This document shows positions 12,901-24,525 of a stretch of 64,000 bases of DNA, piece by piece. Location of the stretch: the NCBI GenBank assembly GCA_036245805.1, contig BTRK01000003.1, positions 25,554,685 to 25,618,684 on the forward strand, in the 5' to 3' direction. The stretch's first letter is position 1. Every line of letters begins with the position of its first letter. Both the position numbers and the translations under genes were made by a program. The notes beneath the pieces are model-generated. The model was not told the DNA's origin. It saw nothing but the letters and a program-made list of their open reading frames with translations, and did no database searches. This stretch comes from Pristionchus mayeri (lineage: Eukaryota > Nematoda > Chromadorea > Rhabditida > Neodiplogasteridae).

Positions 12901-15900
12901 AATGCCATTGAGTTCTCTCATTGGCGGTTTCGCAGTAGTTGATTGGATGAGGAGGGAAAGAGTTGAGAGGAAGGAGAGGCGAGAATGAATTGGATTGACA
13001 CGAGGAGGAGAACAATGAAGAGATGGGAAGAGGCTACTTAGAGGGAGGAAGAGTTCACACTCTCTCCCCTTCCAATTCCTCCCATCAGTCGATGGGGGAG
13101 GGGGGGGGGGAGGAGGTGAGGGACTGCTCACCCATGCTGGCAGAGTGGAGTAATCCGTTATCAGGAAGGGCAGAGGAGGAGGCAGAAGAGGTCGGAAGAT
13201 TCCAGAATGCATTCACACCGCAGTTCTGAAACTGAGAATGGTTGGAAGTGGTGGATGGTAGTTGTTCTACTACCGTAGTCTAAAGGGGCCTTATGGATGC
13301 AGAGTGTTCATCTAGTATGCATTCTGTACTCGTGGTGCCCTTTAGCCTCGCCCTCCCTTCTCCCCTCCTTCTGGGTGACTTGACTGGGTCGATCAAGGGA
13401 AGTCCCGACCAGGCTGGCGGCTAATTTACGAACATTTGCCAAATTGGAGGAAAGACGAGATGAGAAGTGGAGAGAAGACGAACAAACGAGAAGGAAGGAG
13501 GGAGGGATAGGAAGGGGAGAGGAGGGGATACCTGATCAAGAGAGAACTGCGTCTGATTAGGGAAGAATCCCTGGGGGCAGTATCCCGCTGGGAGGTTGTA
13601 GTTACCTGCAGAAGTAAATGGATGAGACTAGTGACGACAGATTGAAGACGTGCACCTTGTCATTCAGTATATAAAGGATATAGTTCCCTTGTGGATTTTG
13701 CTCCTTCTAATGAGTCTTTCCTACTGGAGATAGTCTATCAGATATCAACTATGAAGGCAATAAAGTTGAAAGCCCTTCTAGCTCTCCAAATTGGCTTAAA
13801 CGTCTCTCTTCAAGTAGAGACCGGTAATCGAATGGAGGAGAAGCGATGTGGAAAGTTGGACCAGACACCAAGAAGAACAAAATACGGAGACTGATACTGC
13901 TTTCCCATTGCTCCTACCTTGATGAGGATTTGGTTTATATGGATATGACTGGAGTCTGTTTCATGGGCGGAAGTTGGAATACAGTTTACTCAGTACAGTC
14001 TAGGAGAAGAGCAAGGGGAGGGGGGGATCACCTTGCATTCCGGAGAGACCGAGTATCTCGTGGATGGCAAAAGGCATTCGATTGGAGAAGAGACGATCGT
14101 CACCCGAGGGAAGACAGTCGGAGAGTTCGACTGCCATCGAAGGAGAGAGAGAGGAGGAGGGCTGGAAGGAGGGAGGAGTCATCAAGGAGGAGATTGAATA
14201 CGGGCACTCATCTACTGTCAATTGTGATACATGACACAGTGCATCTAGAGAAGACAGATTCAGAAGAGGGAGGATAGGGGGGAGGGGTGAGGGGAGAGAG
14301 GGGAGGAAGGGATGGATGGCAATACAAGAAGTATGATCTTGTAAACAAAATATGAATGCAACGGATTATCGTTAGATCGGAGGCAAATTCGAACTAACGA
14401 ATTCGGAAGACAAGAAAATGAGAAATGAGAGAGAAGAGAGCAGAGAGGTCCTACGGTAGTATTAGATCCCGCCCCCATTGGGGGAGGAGAGGAGAGGCAA
14501 GTGAGCCAATTGGAGAGGAGAAGGAGATGATTAGAGTCATTAGGTGAATAAGGAGGAGAGGAAATGAGCAAAGAGTATTGACGGGAGAAAGCGATTATTG
14601 ATTTGTGGATCACATATCTGATCTGAATTACTCCTCTCCGTTGATTTCTAACGAACTATACTTATAAGAGTTGTGTTTCCCCCCGTAAATAGAGGATGAA
14701 GTATGTATGTGTAGTGATTGGTTTGATGCAGGAGAGAGCATCGTCGTGTGTGGTCCATCTGATGAAGATAGTGTGATGAAGATAGTGAGAAGGAGTAGAG
14801 GAGAAGAAGAGGAGGAGAGAGACGGAAGGATCTACGAGAGGAAGAGAGATGCGAGTAAGATGGTTGTTGAGGTGAGAAGGGAGGGGGGCATCTGTCTCTC
14901 TGGTTGGTTCAGTCGATCGGTACATCTCTGTGTTCATCCCTCTCTGATGTCTCTTCTCTCCTCCGTCATCTCCTCTTCCCCTCATCCAAATCAGCCGATG
15001 AGTACGTGGAGGAACTGGTGGAGCAGAAGTTGCTGAGTGTGGATGGTGAGTGTTCCCTTCCCTCCCTTCTCTTCCTACCATCTCAGTGTTCTCCTCTCTG
15101 GTGCATCCAACCCAATTGGGTCGTGCTTCTCTCGCTTCTTCTCTTCCCCCTGAGGCAGCTCTGTTCGTCTTCTCTGATCTACGAGTCGCCAGCAGAGCAC
15201 TCGCACTCGATACCGAACTCCATATGTTGTATCTAGTGAGTGAGAGGGAGGGAGGGAGGGAAGAGAGGGAGGTTGAGGTCACTCCCGTCAACTATACTGT
15301 CTGGAGTGGTGTGGATTGGAATGCACTCCACAAGGTCTTCCTCAAATTGCAACCAGAAGGTATCTATTTAGTTTGTTGTTGCGACAATCTCTCTTGCATC
15401 GTAATTAGTTTTTTATTCCGTTATCATATTCAAGAGGTCAGTTATTCAACTTTTTACCATTGTTTTATGAATATTGTGTGATGTGCAGAGCTGAACGTGG
15501 CTCGTCTGGTGGGAGTCACGGAGAGATTCATTCTACGATCCACNNNNNNNNNNNNNNNNNNNNNNNNNNNNNNNNNNNNNNNNNNNNNNNNNNNNNNNNN
15601 NNNNNNNNNNNNNNNNNNNNNNNNNNNNNNNNNNNNNNNNNNNNNNNNNNNNNNNNNNNNNNNNNNNNNNNNNNNNNNNNNNNNNNNNNNNNNNNNNNNN
15701 NNNNNNNNNNNNNNNNNNNNNNNNNNNNNNNNNNNNNNNNNNNNNNNNNNNNNNNNNNNNNNNNNNNNNNNNNNNNNNNNNNNNNNNNNNNNNNNNNNNN
15801 NNNNNNNNNNNNNNNNNNNNNNNNNNNNNNNNNNNNNNNNNNNNNNNNNNNNNNNNNNNNNNNNNNNNNNNNNNNNNNNNNNNNNNNNNNNNNNNNNNNN

Positions 15901-18900
15901 NNNNNNNNNNNNNNNNNNNNNNNNNNNNNNNNNNNNNNNNNNNNNNNNNNNNNNNNNNNNNNNNNNNNNNNNNNNNNNNNNNNNNNNNNNNNNNNNNNNN
16001 NNNNNNNNNNNNNNNNNNNNNNNNNNNNNNNNNNNNNNNNNNNGTGAGGAGGGGAGGAGGATAGAAAAGGGAGGTGAGGATTGCAGGTGGTATCTCTTGC
16101 ATGGCGGATCTTGCCCAATCGACCATCAGAGACATCTCGATCGTCCTCTCTTCTGTTGTTCCATTCGATGCGTGAGTCTGTCCCTCCTCCTTCCTCTCTC
16201 TTCCTTCCCTCCAGAGACGCCACTAACGATGGGAAAGGAGAATGGCTATTCGGAGAGAATCGATGCACTCTCGTGGAAGCAGCAGAGACACTAAGGAAGA
16301 GGGCTGATGAGATACTCACCAGGAATATAATGTGAGAGAGAGAGAGAGAGAGATGGATCTGTTAAGCTTCGAGTGGATTCTCCCACTGATATGGATGTGA
16401 TGGTTTGCAGTTCCCTCGGAATCTCGCCTGATCTAGTCAAGTTCACGATGAAGAGAAAGATGAAGAGTGAAGAGGGAGGAATATTGGATGGAGGAACGAA
16501 GAGAGAAGAACTGACCATCGGATCAAATGAAGAAGACACGACAGAAGTGAAGGAAGAGATACTAGATTCCCTCCCTGAATCTGGTTATGGTAGCCAGAGT
16601 GGAGAGGATACGGTAAAGATGCAAACTGCTAGAAGTACGATACTCAGTCAGAAAGAAGAAGATGATCTACTTAGCCAATCGATTGAAATGTGAGTGATAC
16701 TTGAATATTGAAGTTATTATGGAGTTGATTGTAGTTGTCGATGGCGGAAGAAGGAATAGAGGAGGATGAAGTGACGAAAGAAATGGTTGAAGAGGAGAAG
16801 GATGAAGAGGAAGGAGCAGGAGAGGGAGAAGAAGTAGTCGAGGATTTAGAAACTAGTCTGAGGAGAACCGCTGAGGTATCAACAGAATTGTTATTATTTG
16901 AGGTTGGATATGTTTTGTAAAAAAATAATCTTTATAAAATGGATACAATCTAAAATTGATTGAAATTGTATCCGTTGACATGAGTGAGATCGTAGGTTCT
17001 CGTGGATTCATTCGATGAATCCATCGTCTATTTGAACACTTCAAAGAGGAAATCAATACTAGGAGAGAAGAGGAAGGAGAAGGAGAAGGAGAAGAGTATG
17101 GTAAGATGGATAGTGAGACTCGTGATTGAGGGATGATTGTAGAAGGAGAATGACTCATTCGATGATACTATCGTGTTTATGGATGAAGAGAAGAAGAAGG
17201 AAGAAAAGAGACGGAGTATTCTGGGAGAATTAAGAAGAAGAGAAGAAGAAGAAAATAGAGTACAATGTTATAACCATATTCTTGATACGAGACGTTCCGT
17301 TACCAACCACGCAGATGATTTGTTGCACCCCCTCAATATTTTGCTGATTAAGTTCCCGTATCAAGTGTTGGTATTTGGCGCAATTTGAGAGACTATGGTA
17401 CACTTTCCGAAAAAAATTTGTCCGGAGGCCAAAAAAAAATTGAAAAAATCAGGGTTTAGGGGATGGCTTGCAAGAAACAATTCGGCGACCCCTCCCAAAG
17501 CTAAGTTTGGAAAGGTCTCATATAATGATTATATTTCATTGTTCTTCCATAAACGCATTTTAGAAAAATGGAGCGTCTTTGATTGAAGTAAAAGTAGAAG
17601 AAGTTGAAGACAATGGCGAGATCAAAGATCATTTGAACGAGGAAGTTGAGTTGAGAACAGGAGATGAGCACGACTCATTCTACGATTCATTCAGAGTCCT
17701 CTCGCAACGATTATCCCATGAGGTACTGTAGAAAGTGAGTATTAATTGGAGAAGTGGTTAGATTGAGGAGGGATACGTGGAGAAGACGATTGACAGGAGT
17801 GCAGAACTATTCGATGATTCGATCTTTAAGAGTGAAGAGGAAGGTGAGTGAAATGGAGTGAAGAGAAGAAGGAAGAGGAAGAGATTGCAGAGAAGGAGAA
17901 GGAGAAGAGTGGAGTGAGAGTAGCTACGAAGAGGAGGAAGGTCACAGGGGGGGGGGGGGGTGAGGGGGGAGTGAGTGCATTGCAGTCTCGCCTCTCGTTG
18001 TTGTCCTCCTCTTCTATCACTAATCTCCGTTCTCCCACTACATCCTCTCCTCTCTCTAAGCAATTAAGGAGGGAGAAGAAGGCGGGCATTCGAATCGTAG
18101 ATGTATGCTCGTGAGTTCAATCCAATACCCTATTATTTCACTTCGAATTACAAAATTTTATTCGACAACTACGACAGTAACCAATGGTCGGATACTCACA
18201 ATATAGCTGAGATGATGTTATTAATGAAATCTCCAACTCAGTTCGCCCGTTCGTTGGAATATCTTCCTTGAATTGAGTAGATCATGGAGTGCTGCTGGAA
18301 TATCGATTGGTACTAGAGTGAAGGCGAGAAGTGGAGAGGAGATAGTTGGTGAGGATCTCACCCTCTCCCCCCCCCCCCCCCCCCCCCCCGAGGGAACCAC
18401 TCTTGATACTCCCCTCACTTCTCTCTTCCATTTCCTCGTTCAAGGACTGGCGATCACTGAAGAATGTAGAGGGGAAGAGAAGGAGAACGGAGAAGATATC
18501 GATGTGTACTACATTCCCCTCACGGATAATGATATCTACGGTGAAGTTCCCAGGGAGAAACAACATCTGACCTCGTTGATTACTGTATTCTTGCAGGAAA
18601 TGCAGCCGATGAGGAGATCGCTGCGACGAGCACTCCGTTAGAGACAATATCGATTAGAGAGAGAAAGGTACGGTAGAAAGAGAAGGGGTACTGTAGGAGG
18701 GACAAACTTAATATTGTTTACAGGAAGTACTGCTTAATCTATTGGAATCCCTGAACAGAATTCTCCTTTTCGATGCTCTGAGATCGATGGAACTCATCCG
18801 ATCGTACTTCCAGGTTAGTCAATTCTCGATGATGGATCCTTCTTCTCACCCTACCGTATCCCCCCTCTACAGATCTCTTCCCTCTCGTGTACTCCAGTGT

Positions 18901-21326
18901 GTCTCTCGTATCTCTCCTTCCTCGCTCATCTCAGAAGAGGCGAGTCTCCGATGTCACTCTACGAGGTACTCCCCCCCCCCCTTCCCCCTCCCTCTCCCCT
19001 TCTCCTCTTCCCGCTGCAGGTTGCCTCTTCTCTCTCTCTCCTCACTCGTTGGCAGCCCTTCCTCTCCTCCTCTTCTCCTCGTCTCAAGGCAGGAGGAGCA
19101 GCCTTCATCTGTGCGAGGATCGAGACCCAGTGAGTGAACGTCTCCTTCTCTCCTTCTCTCCTTCTCTCCTTCTCTCCTTCTCTCCTTCTCTCCTTCTCTC
19201 CTTCTCTCCTTCTCTCCTTCTCTCCTTCTCTCCTTCTCTCCTTCTCTCCTCAGTTCGTCGTCTTCAGTTTCATGTGCAATATATGTATTGAAATTATTCA
19301 GCTGAATTCTCATTCTTCCCTAAATCAATGGTTGTATTGAGATTGCTCTCTATCGCAGTCTCTCTCTCCAGCAGGGAATCGGTGGAAATGGAGATGAAGG
19401 CAGTGGCTGTGAGTGAGAGGGAGAGGGAAGAGGGATGGAGATTGTGATCAGGCGATCTCTCGAATGGCCGGACGGGGATTCGGATTCGCACGTCGATGTT
19501 GTGATGTGGGAGCGGGGAGAATGAGAGAGAGGATGGAGGAAATCGAACGGGAGACTACCAAATTCACTCATGGAAGGACCATCAATCTAGAGAGTCCCTC
19601 TCACATTGCTGAGGTATTCTTTTTAAAAAAATTCGGATGCTGTAGTCCGATCGATCAGGTTCTCTTCACCACCCTCAACCTACCGTATCCAGGAGGGGCG
19701 GAGCTACAACGCGTAGACATCTTCCCACTAATAAGGTATACGATAGATTGTAGGCATTGATCTATGAACGGATTGTAGAATGTTCTGGAGCAGATAACAT
19801 CCCTCCATCCTCTCCCCTCCCTCATACTAGAGTATCGACGACTGAAGCACGCTGTATCGGTAGGTCACCCCCTCCCCCTCCCCCTCTCCTCTTCCTCATT
19901 CAGCAATGCCTCGTTCCCCTCCGTGAGTCTCTCCCAGACGTGGTGAATGGCAATCTCCAGGCAGAGTTTATCTCCATCCACACTCGATTCAATCTCTTCT
20001 CATCCACTGGCCAGTCTCCCCCCCTCTCTCCCTCACTCCATCTTCCCACTTTGCAGGTCGAGTTCTCTCCTCTCATCCCAATATTCAGAACGTGGGCAAA
20101 GATCCCGTCCTTCCTGGATTCTCCATTCGATCTCTATTCATTCCCAGTGAAGGTGAGAAGGGGAGGGGAGTGGATGGGTGGATTGATCAACTTGTGGAAT
20201 ACAGGCTACGTTCTTCTCTCTGCGGATTTCTGCCAATTGGAATTGCGAGTCCTTGCCCATATGAGTGGAGACGAGAGACTGAAGGGATTACTCAATGATG
20301 AGGTGAGAGGGGGGAGGGGGAGGTGGGAGGGAAGGGAATGAGTGCCTTCCCAGTCCATCGACATCTTCACTCGATTGGCGAATGAATGGAAGCAGACGAG
20401 ACAGATAGTGAAGGTGGGTCTCATCTTCCCAGAGAGAGAAGAAGTGTCTTATTGTAGGTAGTATGCTATGGAATGATCTACGGAATGGGGGCGAAGTCAC
20501 TGGGGGAGAAATTGGAGTGTACGAAGGAGCAGGCACAGAGGATGATCAACAACTTCTTCGCCACCTTCCCCAGTGAGAGAGAGAGAGAGAAGGTGTGGGA
20601 AGAGTAGAGGGGAAGGGCCATTCCAGAGGCTAGATCGTATATTCAAAAGACGAATGAGGAAGGAGCGAGAAGGGGATATGTAGAGACTCAATTGGGTATG
20701 GTAGAGGATTAGAAGAGGAAAGAGGAGAGAAGGGTTGTGCAGGTAGACGGAGGCAATTCTCGCTATATGGAGATCAGGAATATCGATCGAGACAAGAGAG
20801 GCAGTCCATCAATTTCACCATTCAGGTAAATACTCGACTATTCAAATTTAATGTAATAATAATAATAATAATATTAAATCTGCACCCACCAGGAAGAATA
20901 ATGGTGTTTGTTTTTTAAGGGAACAGCGAGTGAGATCTTCAAGAGTTCTCTACTGGCTGTTGAATCGAGCGTAGCAGGTTTGTTTTGTCATTGGAGGTTC
21001 GGCCAGTCCGGTGACAACTTGCCACTTGAATATATCAGTAGCGATGGTTAATGGATAGGGATGGATAGGGGGATAATGCGTTGAGGTTATTGTTACAGAA
21101 TTGGGCGGACACATGGTGATGCAAGTGCACGATGAGATAATTGTGGAGGTGAGTGGATACTGTATCTCCTAGAGTTATTGATCCATTCCAGATAGCGAAG
21201 GGAGAAGAGATGGAGAAGAAAGCATCGGAGGTGATTCAGAAGGCGATGGAAAGTTCCTTTCCCCTCTGTTCAGTCCGATTGCCAGTCAAAGTGTCCATTG
21301 GGAACAACTGGGCTGAACTCAAGTGA
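6606..21326 (+). CDS. polq-1: DNA polymerase theta (helicase-polymerase), many exons
   Basis: Repairs double-strand breaks by theta-mediated end joining in the nucleus. Exon 1 (6606-6665, [20 protein letters not shown]) joins in phase to [12 protein letters not shown] at 7052. Helicase blocks follow: TAPTSAGKS (7200), [14 protein letters not shown] (7306), [12 protein letters not shown] (7694), VVVDELHMV (7840), VGMSATL (7990), GVAFHHAG (8630), [13 protein letters not shown] (9637) and [15 protein letters not shown] (9880-9931). After a 4.8-kb intron come [11 protein letters not shown] (14732), the helicase C-terminal exons ([24 protein letters not shown]) and the 500-N gap. An acidic linker spans about 16.1-18.1 kb and exonuclease-like remnants 18.2-19.6 kb. 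Polymerase motifs are [16 protein letters not shown] (20050), motif [11 protein letters not shown] (20220), motif B near [11 protein letters not shown] (20470) and motif [10 protein letters not shown] (21120). The TGA is at 21324-21326. Some small exon edges, such as near 7795, are unresolved. Two inverted-repeat elements and ceh-10 lie in its introns. Confidence 0.96.
6679..7012. mobile_element. hAT-like MITE in polq intron 1
   Basis: A 334-bp element with terminal inverted repeats TAGGCTTGGCTTGTCAA / TTGACAAGCCAACCCTA, flanked by a perfect 8-base duplication GTCTGAAC (6671-6678 and 7013-7020). The 8-base duplication and TAGGG-like ends fit the hAT superfamily. The interior has repeated copies of the self-complementary CAAGATCTTG, often as TTCAAGATCTTGAA, at about 6768, 6789, 6809, 6895, 6916 and 6976. 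There is no coding capacity. Confidence 0.85.
8643..9636 (+). other. About 1-kb polq intron, repeat-like filling
   Basis: The intron lies between the HHAG exon and the LTSEER exon. The part from about 8690 to 9110 is AT-rich and unlike the flanking GA-rich introns, which suggests a decayed insertion, but no terminal repeats or protein homology could be identified. Confidence 0.4.
10450..14182 (-). CDS. ceh-10: Vsx/Chx10-type paired-like homeobox transcription factor
   Basis: Nine exons join in phase to about 307 residues: 14182-14032, 13605-13532, 13225-13132, 12392-12285, 12234-12122, 12066-11992, 11941-11846, 11795-11708 and 10574-10450. The N-terminus carries an octapeptide-like motif ([12 protein letters not shown]). 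The homeodomain reads [38 protein letters not shown], then [15 protein letters not shown]; helix 3 has Q at position 50. It is followed directly by the CVC domain ([45 protein letters not shown]), which defines Vsx1/Vsx2/ceh-10. The tail is His/Ser-rich with a TAA at 10450-10452. In C. elegans, CEH-10 specifies AIY and CAN neurons. The start was placed at the first in-frame ATG (14182); an upstream non-coding or coding exon cannot be excluded. The whole gene lies antisense within one polq intron. Confidence 0.94.
12499..12650. mobile_element. 152-bp MITE with 8-bp target duplication
   Basis: Terminal inverted repeats are GGCACTTCTTCGATATTTGG and its reverse complement at the right end, about 27 bp with GGCCCACACC / GGGTGGGCC continuing inward. 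GATTCATC is duplicated exactly at 12491-12498 and 12651-12658. It sits in the third intron of ceh-10, itself within a polq intron. There is no coding capacity. The 8-base duplication suggests hAT-like mobilisation, but the ends differ from the element at 6679. Confidence 0.8.
12848..12899. repeat. (CT)n microsatellite
   Basis: About 26 uninterrupted CT units in an intron of ceh-10. Reading frames that cross it encode only Leu-Ser or Arg-Glu runs and were ignored. Confidence 0.95.
15544..16043. other. Assembly gap of 500 N inside polq
   Basis: Exactly 500 N, which suggests a scaffolding gap of nominal length. The exon before it ends in [16 protein letters not shown], the conserved block just past the theta helicase core. 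The exon after it resumes near [17 protein letters not shown] short piece of the helicase C-terminal region is therefore missing from the sequence, not necessarily from the gene. Confidence 0.95.
17270..17600. other. AT-rich repeat-like segment in a polq linker intron
   Basis: This stretch differs in base composition from the GA-rich linker exons on either side (about 17000-17260 and 17600-17720). Frames through it do not fit the acidic linker and no protein family was recognised. It is probably an inserted repeat fragment within an intron. Confidence 0.35.
19140..19252. repeat. Tandem (CTCCTTCT)n minisatellite in polq
   Basis: About 13-14 near-perfect copies of an 8-base unit lie in an intron of the theta exonuclease-like region, immediately after an exon donor (cagTGAGTG). 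The three frames give Ser-Pro-Ser-Leu-Leu runs that are not conserved in the family. Confidence 0.9.
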
Positions 21327-22145
21327 TATATTCGTTCTACTTAAATATGTCAATACTGGTTTTAAAAAAAATTTCATTACAGCATCTATTCATGTATCAT
21401 GCATTGCCATAGGGGGATTGTAATATGCATTGAGTAATAAACATAATCTATAATTATATTTAGTATGGCTTCACATTTGAAGTATCGATGAAATAAGAGT
21501 GGTGATGGAATGAACGAGTGAAGAATGATTCCCTTCAATCTCGCTCCTTTCACATGCTGCACTCATTCCCCTGTCTATCCACTTTTCTCCCTACATAAAC
21601 AATGTAATCAACTATTCCCGTATTAGCCTCGTTTGATTTCTCTTGTTGATATCCTTCCTTTTCCATTATAATTCCTCCATCTGCTCTGTCTCCTTGCTCT
21701 ACTCTTCGATCGATGGGTCCATTTCCTTCACTCCTCAAACTTGCAGAAACATGACGCAATGCGAGCGCTGAAGAAGCAGACTCGCGATAATATTCAAATT
21801 ATATTATTTTTAATATAATTTGCATCTTTTCGCCTTCAGTTTCACAATGGAAGAAATAGATGATCCCACCCGATGTACATTCACTCTTAATTCAGGCATG
21901 AAACTGTTTTTTAATCATTATTTGGTATGATTTACAAAATTCGAATTTGACTTGGCATTGCTATTATGATATAAAACAATATGTGAGAAATCACGTTGAT
22001 ATTGAAAGAGTCGAGGTATTCGAGTCACTAATTTATGTTTTGTGTGCGTTTCTAAATCGAATTAAATCAAACAAGACGCATTTGAATAATTGGGAGTGAT
22101 CGTCCCTTGCATTCTTCCCCTCTTCTTCTCATTCCTGGCGGATGA
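21327..22145. other. Spacer between polq and the kinase gene
   Basis: AT-rich 3' UTR-like sequence, then about 600 bases with no supported gene. A minus-strand frame at 21550-21759 has no recognisable similarity and was not called. Confidence 0.4.
21436..21441 (+). terminator. Possible poly(A) signal of polq
   Basis: AATAAA lies 110 bases after the polq stop codon in AT-rich sequence. It is the only canonical hexamer I noticed close downstream. Confidence 0.45.
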
Positions 22146-24180
22146 ATGGAGTGGATTCTCCGTAAGATTGGACTGGCGAGGAAACCTGAACGGATGAGGA
22201 GAGACTCCACTCACAGATATGAGGTATCCTCCTTCCCATTCATCTATTTCCTCTTCGATTTGAGTCGGAAGTTTCTCTCGAACCCGCTTCTTCCCCTGAT
22301 TCTCCTCCTTCGGAATCAGAGACTGAATCAGAGGTATTCCCTTTCTTGATACTGTAGGAATGAGTGATTGCAGACTGAGTCCCTCACTATCTTCAATGAG
22401 GATCATCAATACGCCCTCGAGGCACTCACGAGGAAGAAGACGTGGATCACTGTCAAGAGTGGCACACCCCCCCCTCCCCCTCCCCTCCCCTCCCCTCCCT
22501 CAATCATCCCATCATTCCCTGTTTCAGACCTGAGTTTCCATGCGAATGGCGTCTTCTCGAATGTCTATCGCGGGACGATGACTCATCCCGAGGAGAGGGA
22601 GGTTCCTCCACTTCCCTTTCTCACTCCCAAATACCCCTTGAGATTGTAATGAAGAAGTCTTTCCCCCCTTCGGATGTTCGCAATCCCGAGGTAGAGTGGA
22701 GGTCTTCTCTTGTGGAGGGAGCTGCTGTGTCCTTGAGATGCTTCTCCTTGCTTCGATGAGACTGAGTAATCCTCGCAACATTATGCCCCTCCTCTACACT
22801 TACAAGAGGAGACACGATGCACAGGTGGATCATTGAGTGACCCCCATGCAAAGGAGGAATTGAGGTGTGCGAAGTGATCATCCTGCCCTACATGCCACAG
22901 TCTCTCAATCAACTCATCGGGTCGAGACCCTTTCTTCTCCTTCTCCGTTCATCTTTGATCTCTACAGAAATATCGATTCTACAGACATCAAATTGTATTC
23001 GTGGCAACTCTTCAATGGACTCTCCTTTCTACAGAATGTGAACAACTAAGATGAGTCATCCTTAATGATCTATTATTCAGAACAACATTGCCCATCGGGA
23101 TATAAAGCCAGTGAACATCTTAGTAGATCACGATAAGGAGAGCTAATGGTGAGCATCAAAGATCAAAGATCAATGTAATCAATTATCGATTGAAGATTGG
23201 TGATTTCGGGAATGCTAAAGTGATCGATGAGGGTCAATCAAGTAGTCCCTACCAGGTAGTCTCAAGTGTCATTCCCTCTATCAATCAATAATGGCAGATA
23301 ACTCGTTTCTATCGTGCCCCCGAACTGTTGTATGGAGTGAGTGAATACTCGTGGCTGGTGGATGTATGGAGTGCAGGATGTGTAATGGGGAGAGATGATG
23401 AAAGGGAGGATTCTATTCCCTGGAGCTGTGAGTATCTCCTAGATGAATGAGTTGGCCTCGATCCATCTCTCATCCTCACTCGTATCTCCTCTGTTCTCCA
23501 GGACACTCCTCATCAACTGAGTCTAATCCACGAGTCTCTGGGTCCTCCTTCCTCTCTTGATTTCATCGATATGGGAGTGATGGAAGTGACTGCTGATATA
23601 TTGAAGGATCAGTCGAAGAAGAAGAGAAGATTCAAGAAAGTTAGTGAGGTCGACGGATACGGTATACTGTACCTCTCAGCACATGCCTACTGCACCCAAG
23701 GAATGTGTTACGTTCCTCTCCCAAGTTCTACAGTATGCCCCGCTGTAAGTTCGATCGATACGACAAGAGTAATGCAGCCCCTGATTCAGTCAGCGATTGC
23801 ATGGAGAGGATGCACTCTCGCATTCGATATTCGAAGAATTGTTCGAGGTGCGCAAATGGGATCCCCCCCCCCCCCTGTTCAAGTGATGATTGAGTGTGAT
23901 CGAATCCGTTGGAACGGCCAATTGACTCTTTCTCTGCTTCATCGACAGAAGGGAGCTGCATCTCGATACTACGATTACAAGAAGGTCATTTCCACCAATC
24001 GAGGGAAGGTGAGGGGGAGAGGGAGGGGAGGAGAGGAGAGGGAGGGGGAGAGGAGGGATGTTTGAGGATTCTCCGTCGATCCCCACTCCTGCTCGAACTC
24101 CCGAGAAGACGCCCTCCTCCTGCCGTCTGAGGAATTCCCCTGTAGAAGACATCACTCATAATCATCTTCTCACTCGATAA
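22146..24180 (+). CDS. GSK3-family (CMGC) protein kinase, divergent
   Basis: Exons give a kinase domain in order: a glycine loop with NGVFSNVYRG in place of the usual GNGSFGVVY, the lysine motif IVMKKSFPPSDVRNPE, EMLLLASMRLSNPRNIMPLL (helix C), the hinge EVIILPYMPQSLNQL, DIKLYSWQLFNGLSFLQNV, the catalytic loop AHRDIKPVNIL, IGDFGNAK (DFG), the activation loop SSPYQITRFYRAPELLYG with tyrosine in the GSK3 position, VDVWSAGCVMGEM, and the CMGC insert region DTPHQLSLIHESLGPPSS. The order matches GSK3 throughout. The tail is Thr-Pro-rich (SPSIPTPARTPEKTP), ending in TAA at 24178-24180. The N-terminus (MEWILRKIGLARKPERM) is short and basic. A Ser replaces the third loop glycine, but the catalytic Lys, HRD and DFG are kept, so it is probably active. 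This is probably a nematode GSK3 paralogue, not the canonical gsk-3, given the loop changes. Confidence 0.85.
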
Positions 24181-24525
24181 ATTATTCTTTTTTTATTCAT
24201 TAACGCCATACACGAATTGGGATATTACTTGGGCATAAGTTGAATGTCCTAACCCCTCATCATCATCTTTACTCGCTTCATTCGTTCCAATTCAGAAGAG
24301 TGATCAGGACTGTTTTCAAATTGACGATCACTTCCGTTTTCCTGTACTTTCCTTGTCCACATGACTCCTATCTGTGTTTCCTCGGACGATAAGGAATGAC
24401 TCAGAGTGAATCCTCTCAGCTCCTTATCTCCAGTCTCTTTCTCCCTCCACTTATTGACAACAACGTTTTTGTCTCGTTTAGAAATGCTTGTATAGTCTCA
24501 TCCTTCCTTCTCCCTTTAATAAGTG

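Larger units (their letters stand above)
9932..14731 (+). other. 4.8-kb polq intron hosting the ceh-10 gene
   Basis: The donor after GQSER at 9931 and the acceptor before GESIVV at 14732 join in phase (g|ga makes a glycine), so this is a single intron of polq. Most other introns of the gene are tens to a few hundred bases. The complete Vsx/ceh-10 coding region (10450-14182) lies inside on the minus strand. Confidence 0.9.

Noticed and set aside
15460..16319. Long frames of up to 265 residues across the N gap
   Set aside because: Most of their length is N. They only reflect absence of stop codons in unknown sequence.
17173..17586. Possible coding continuation of the polq linker or a separate gene
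   Set aside because: The first part fits an acidic linker exon, but 17270-17590 has foreign composition and no family match, so it was described as repeat-like instead.
18369..18389. Poly(C) run as a third poly(G)-capped element
   Set aside because: No TGACA motif, no inverted partner and no flanking duplication; a simple homopolymer in a polq intron.
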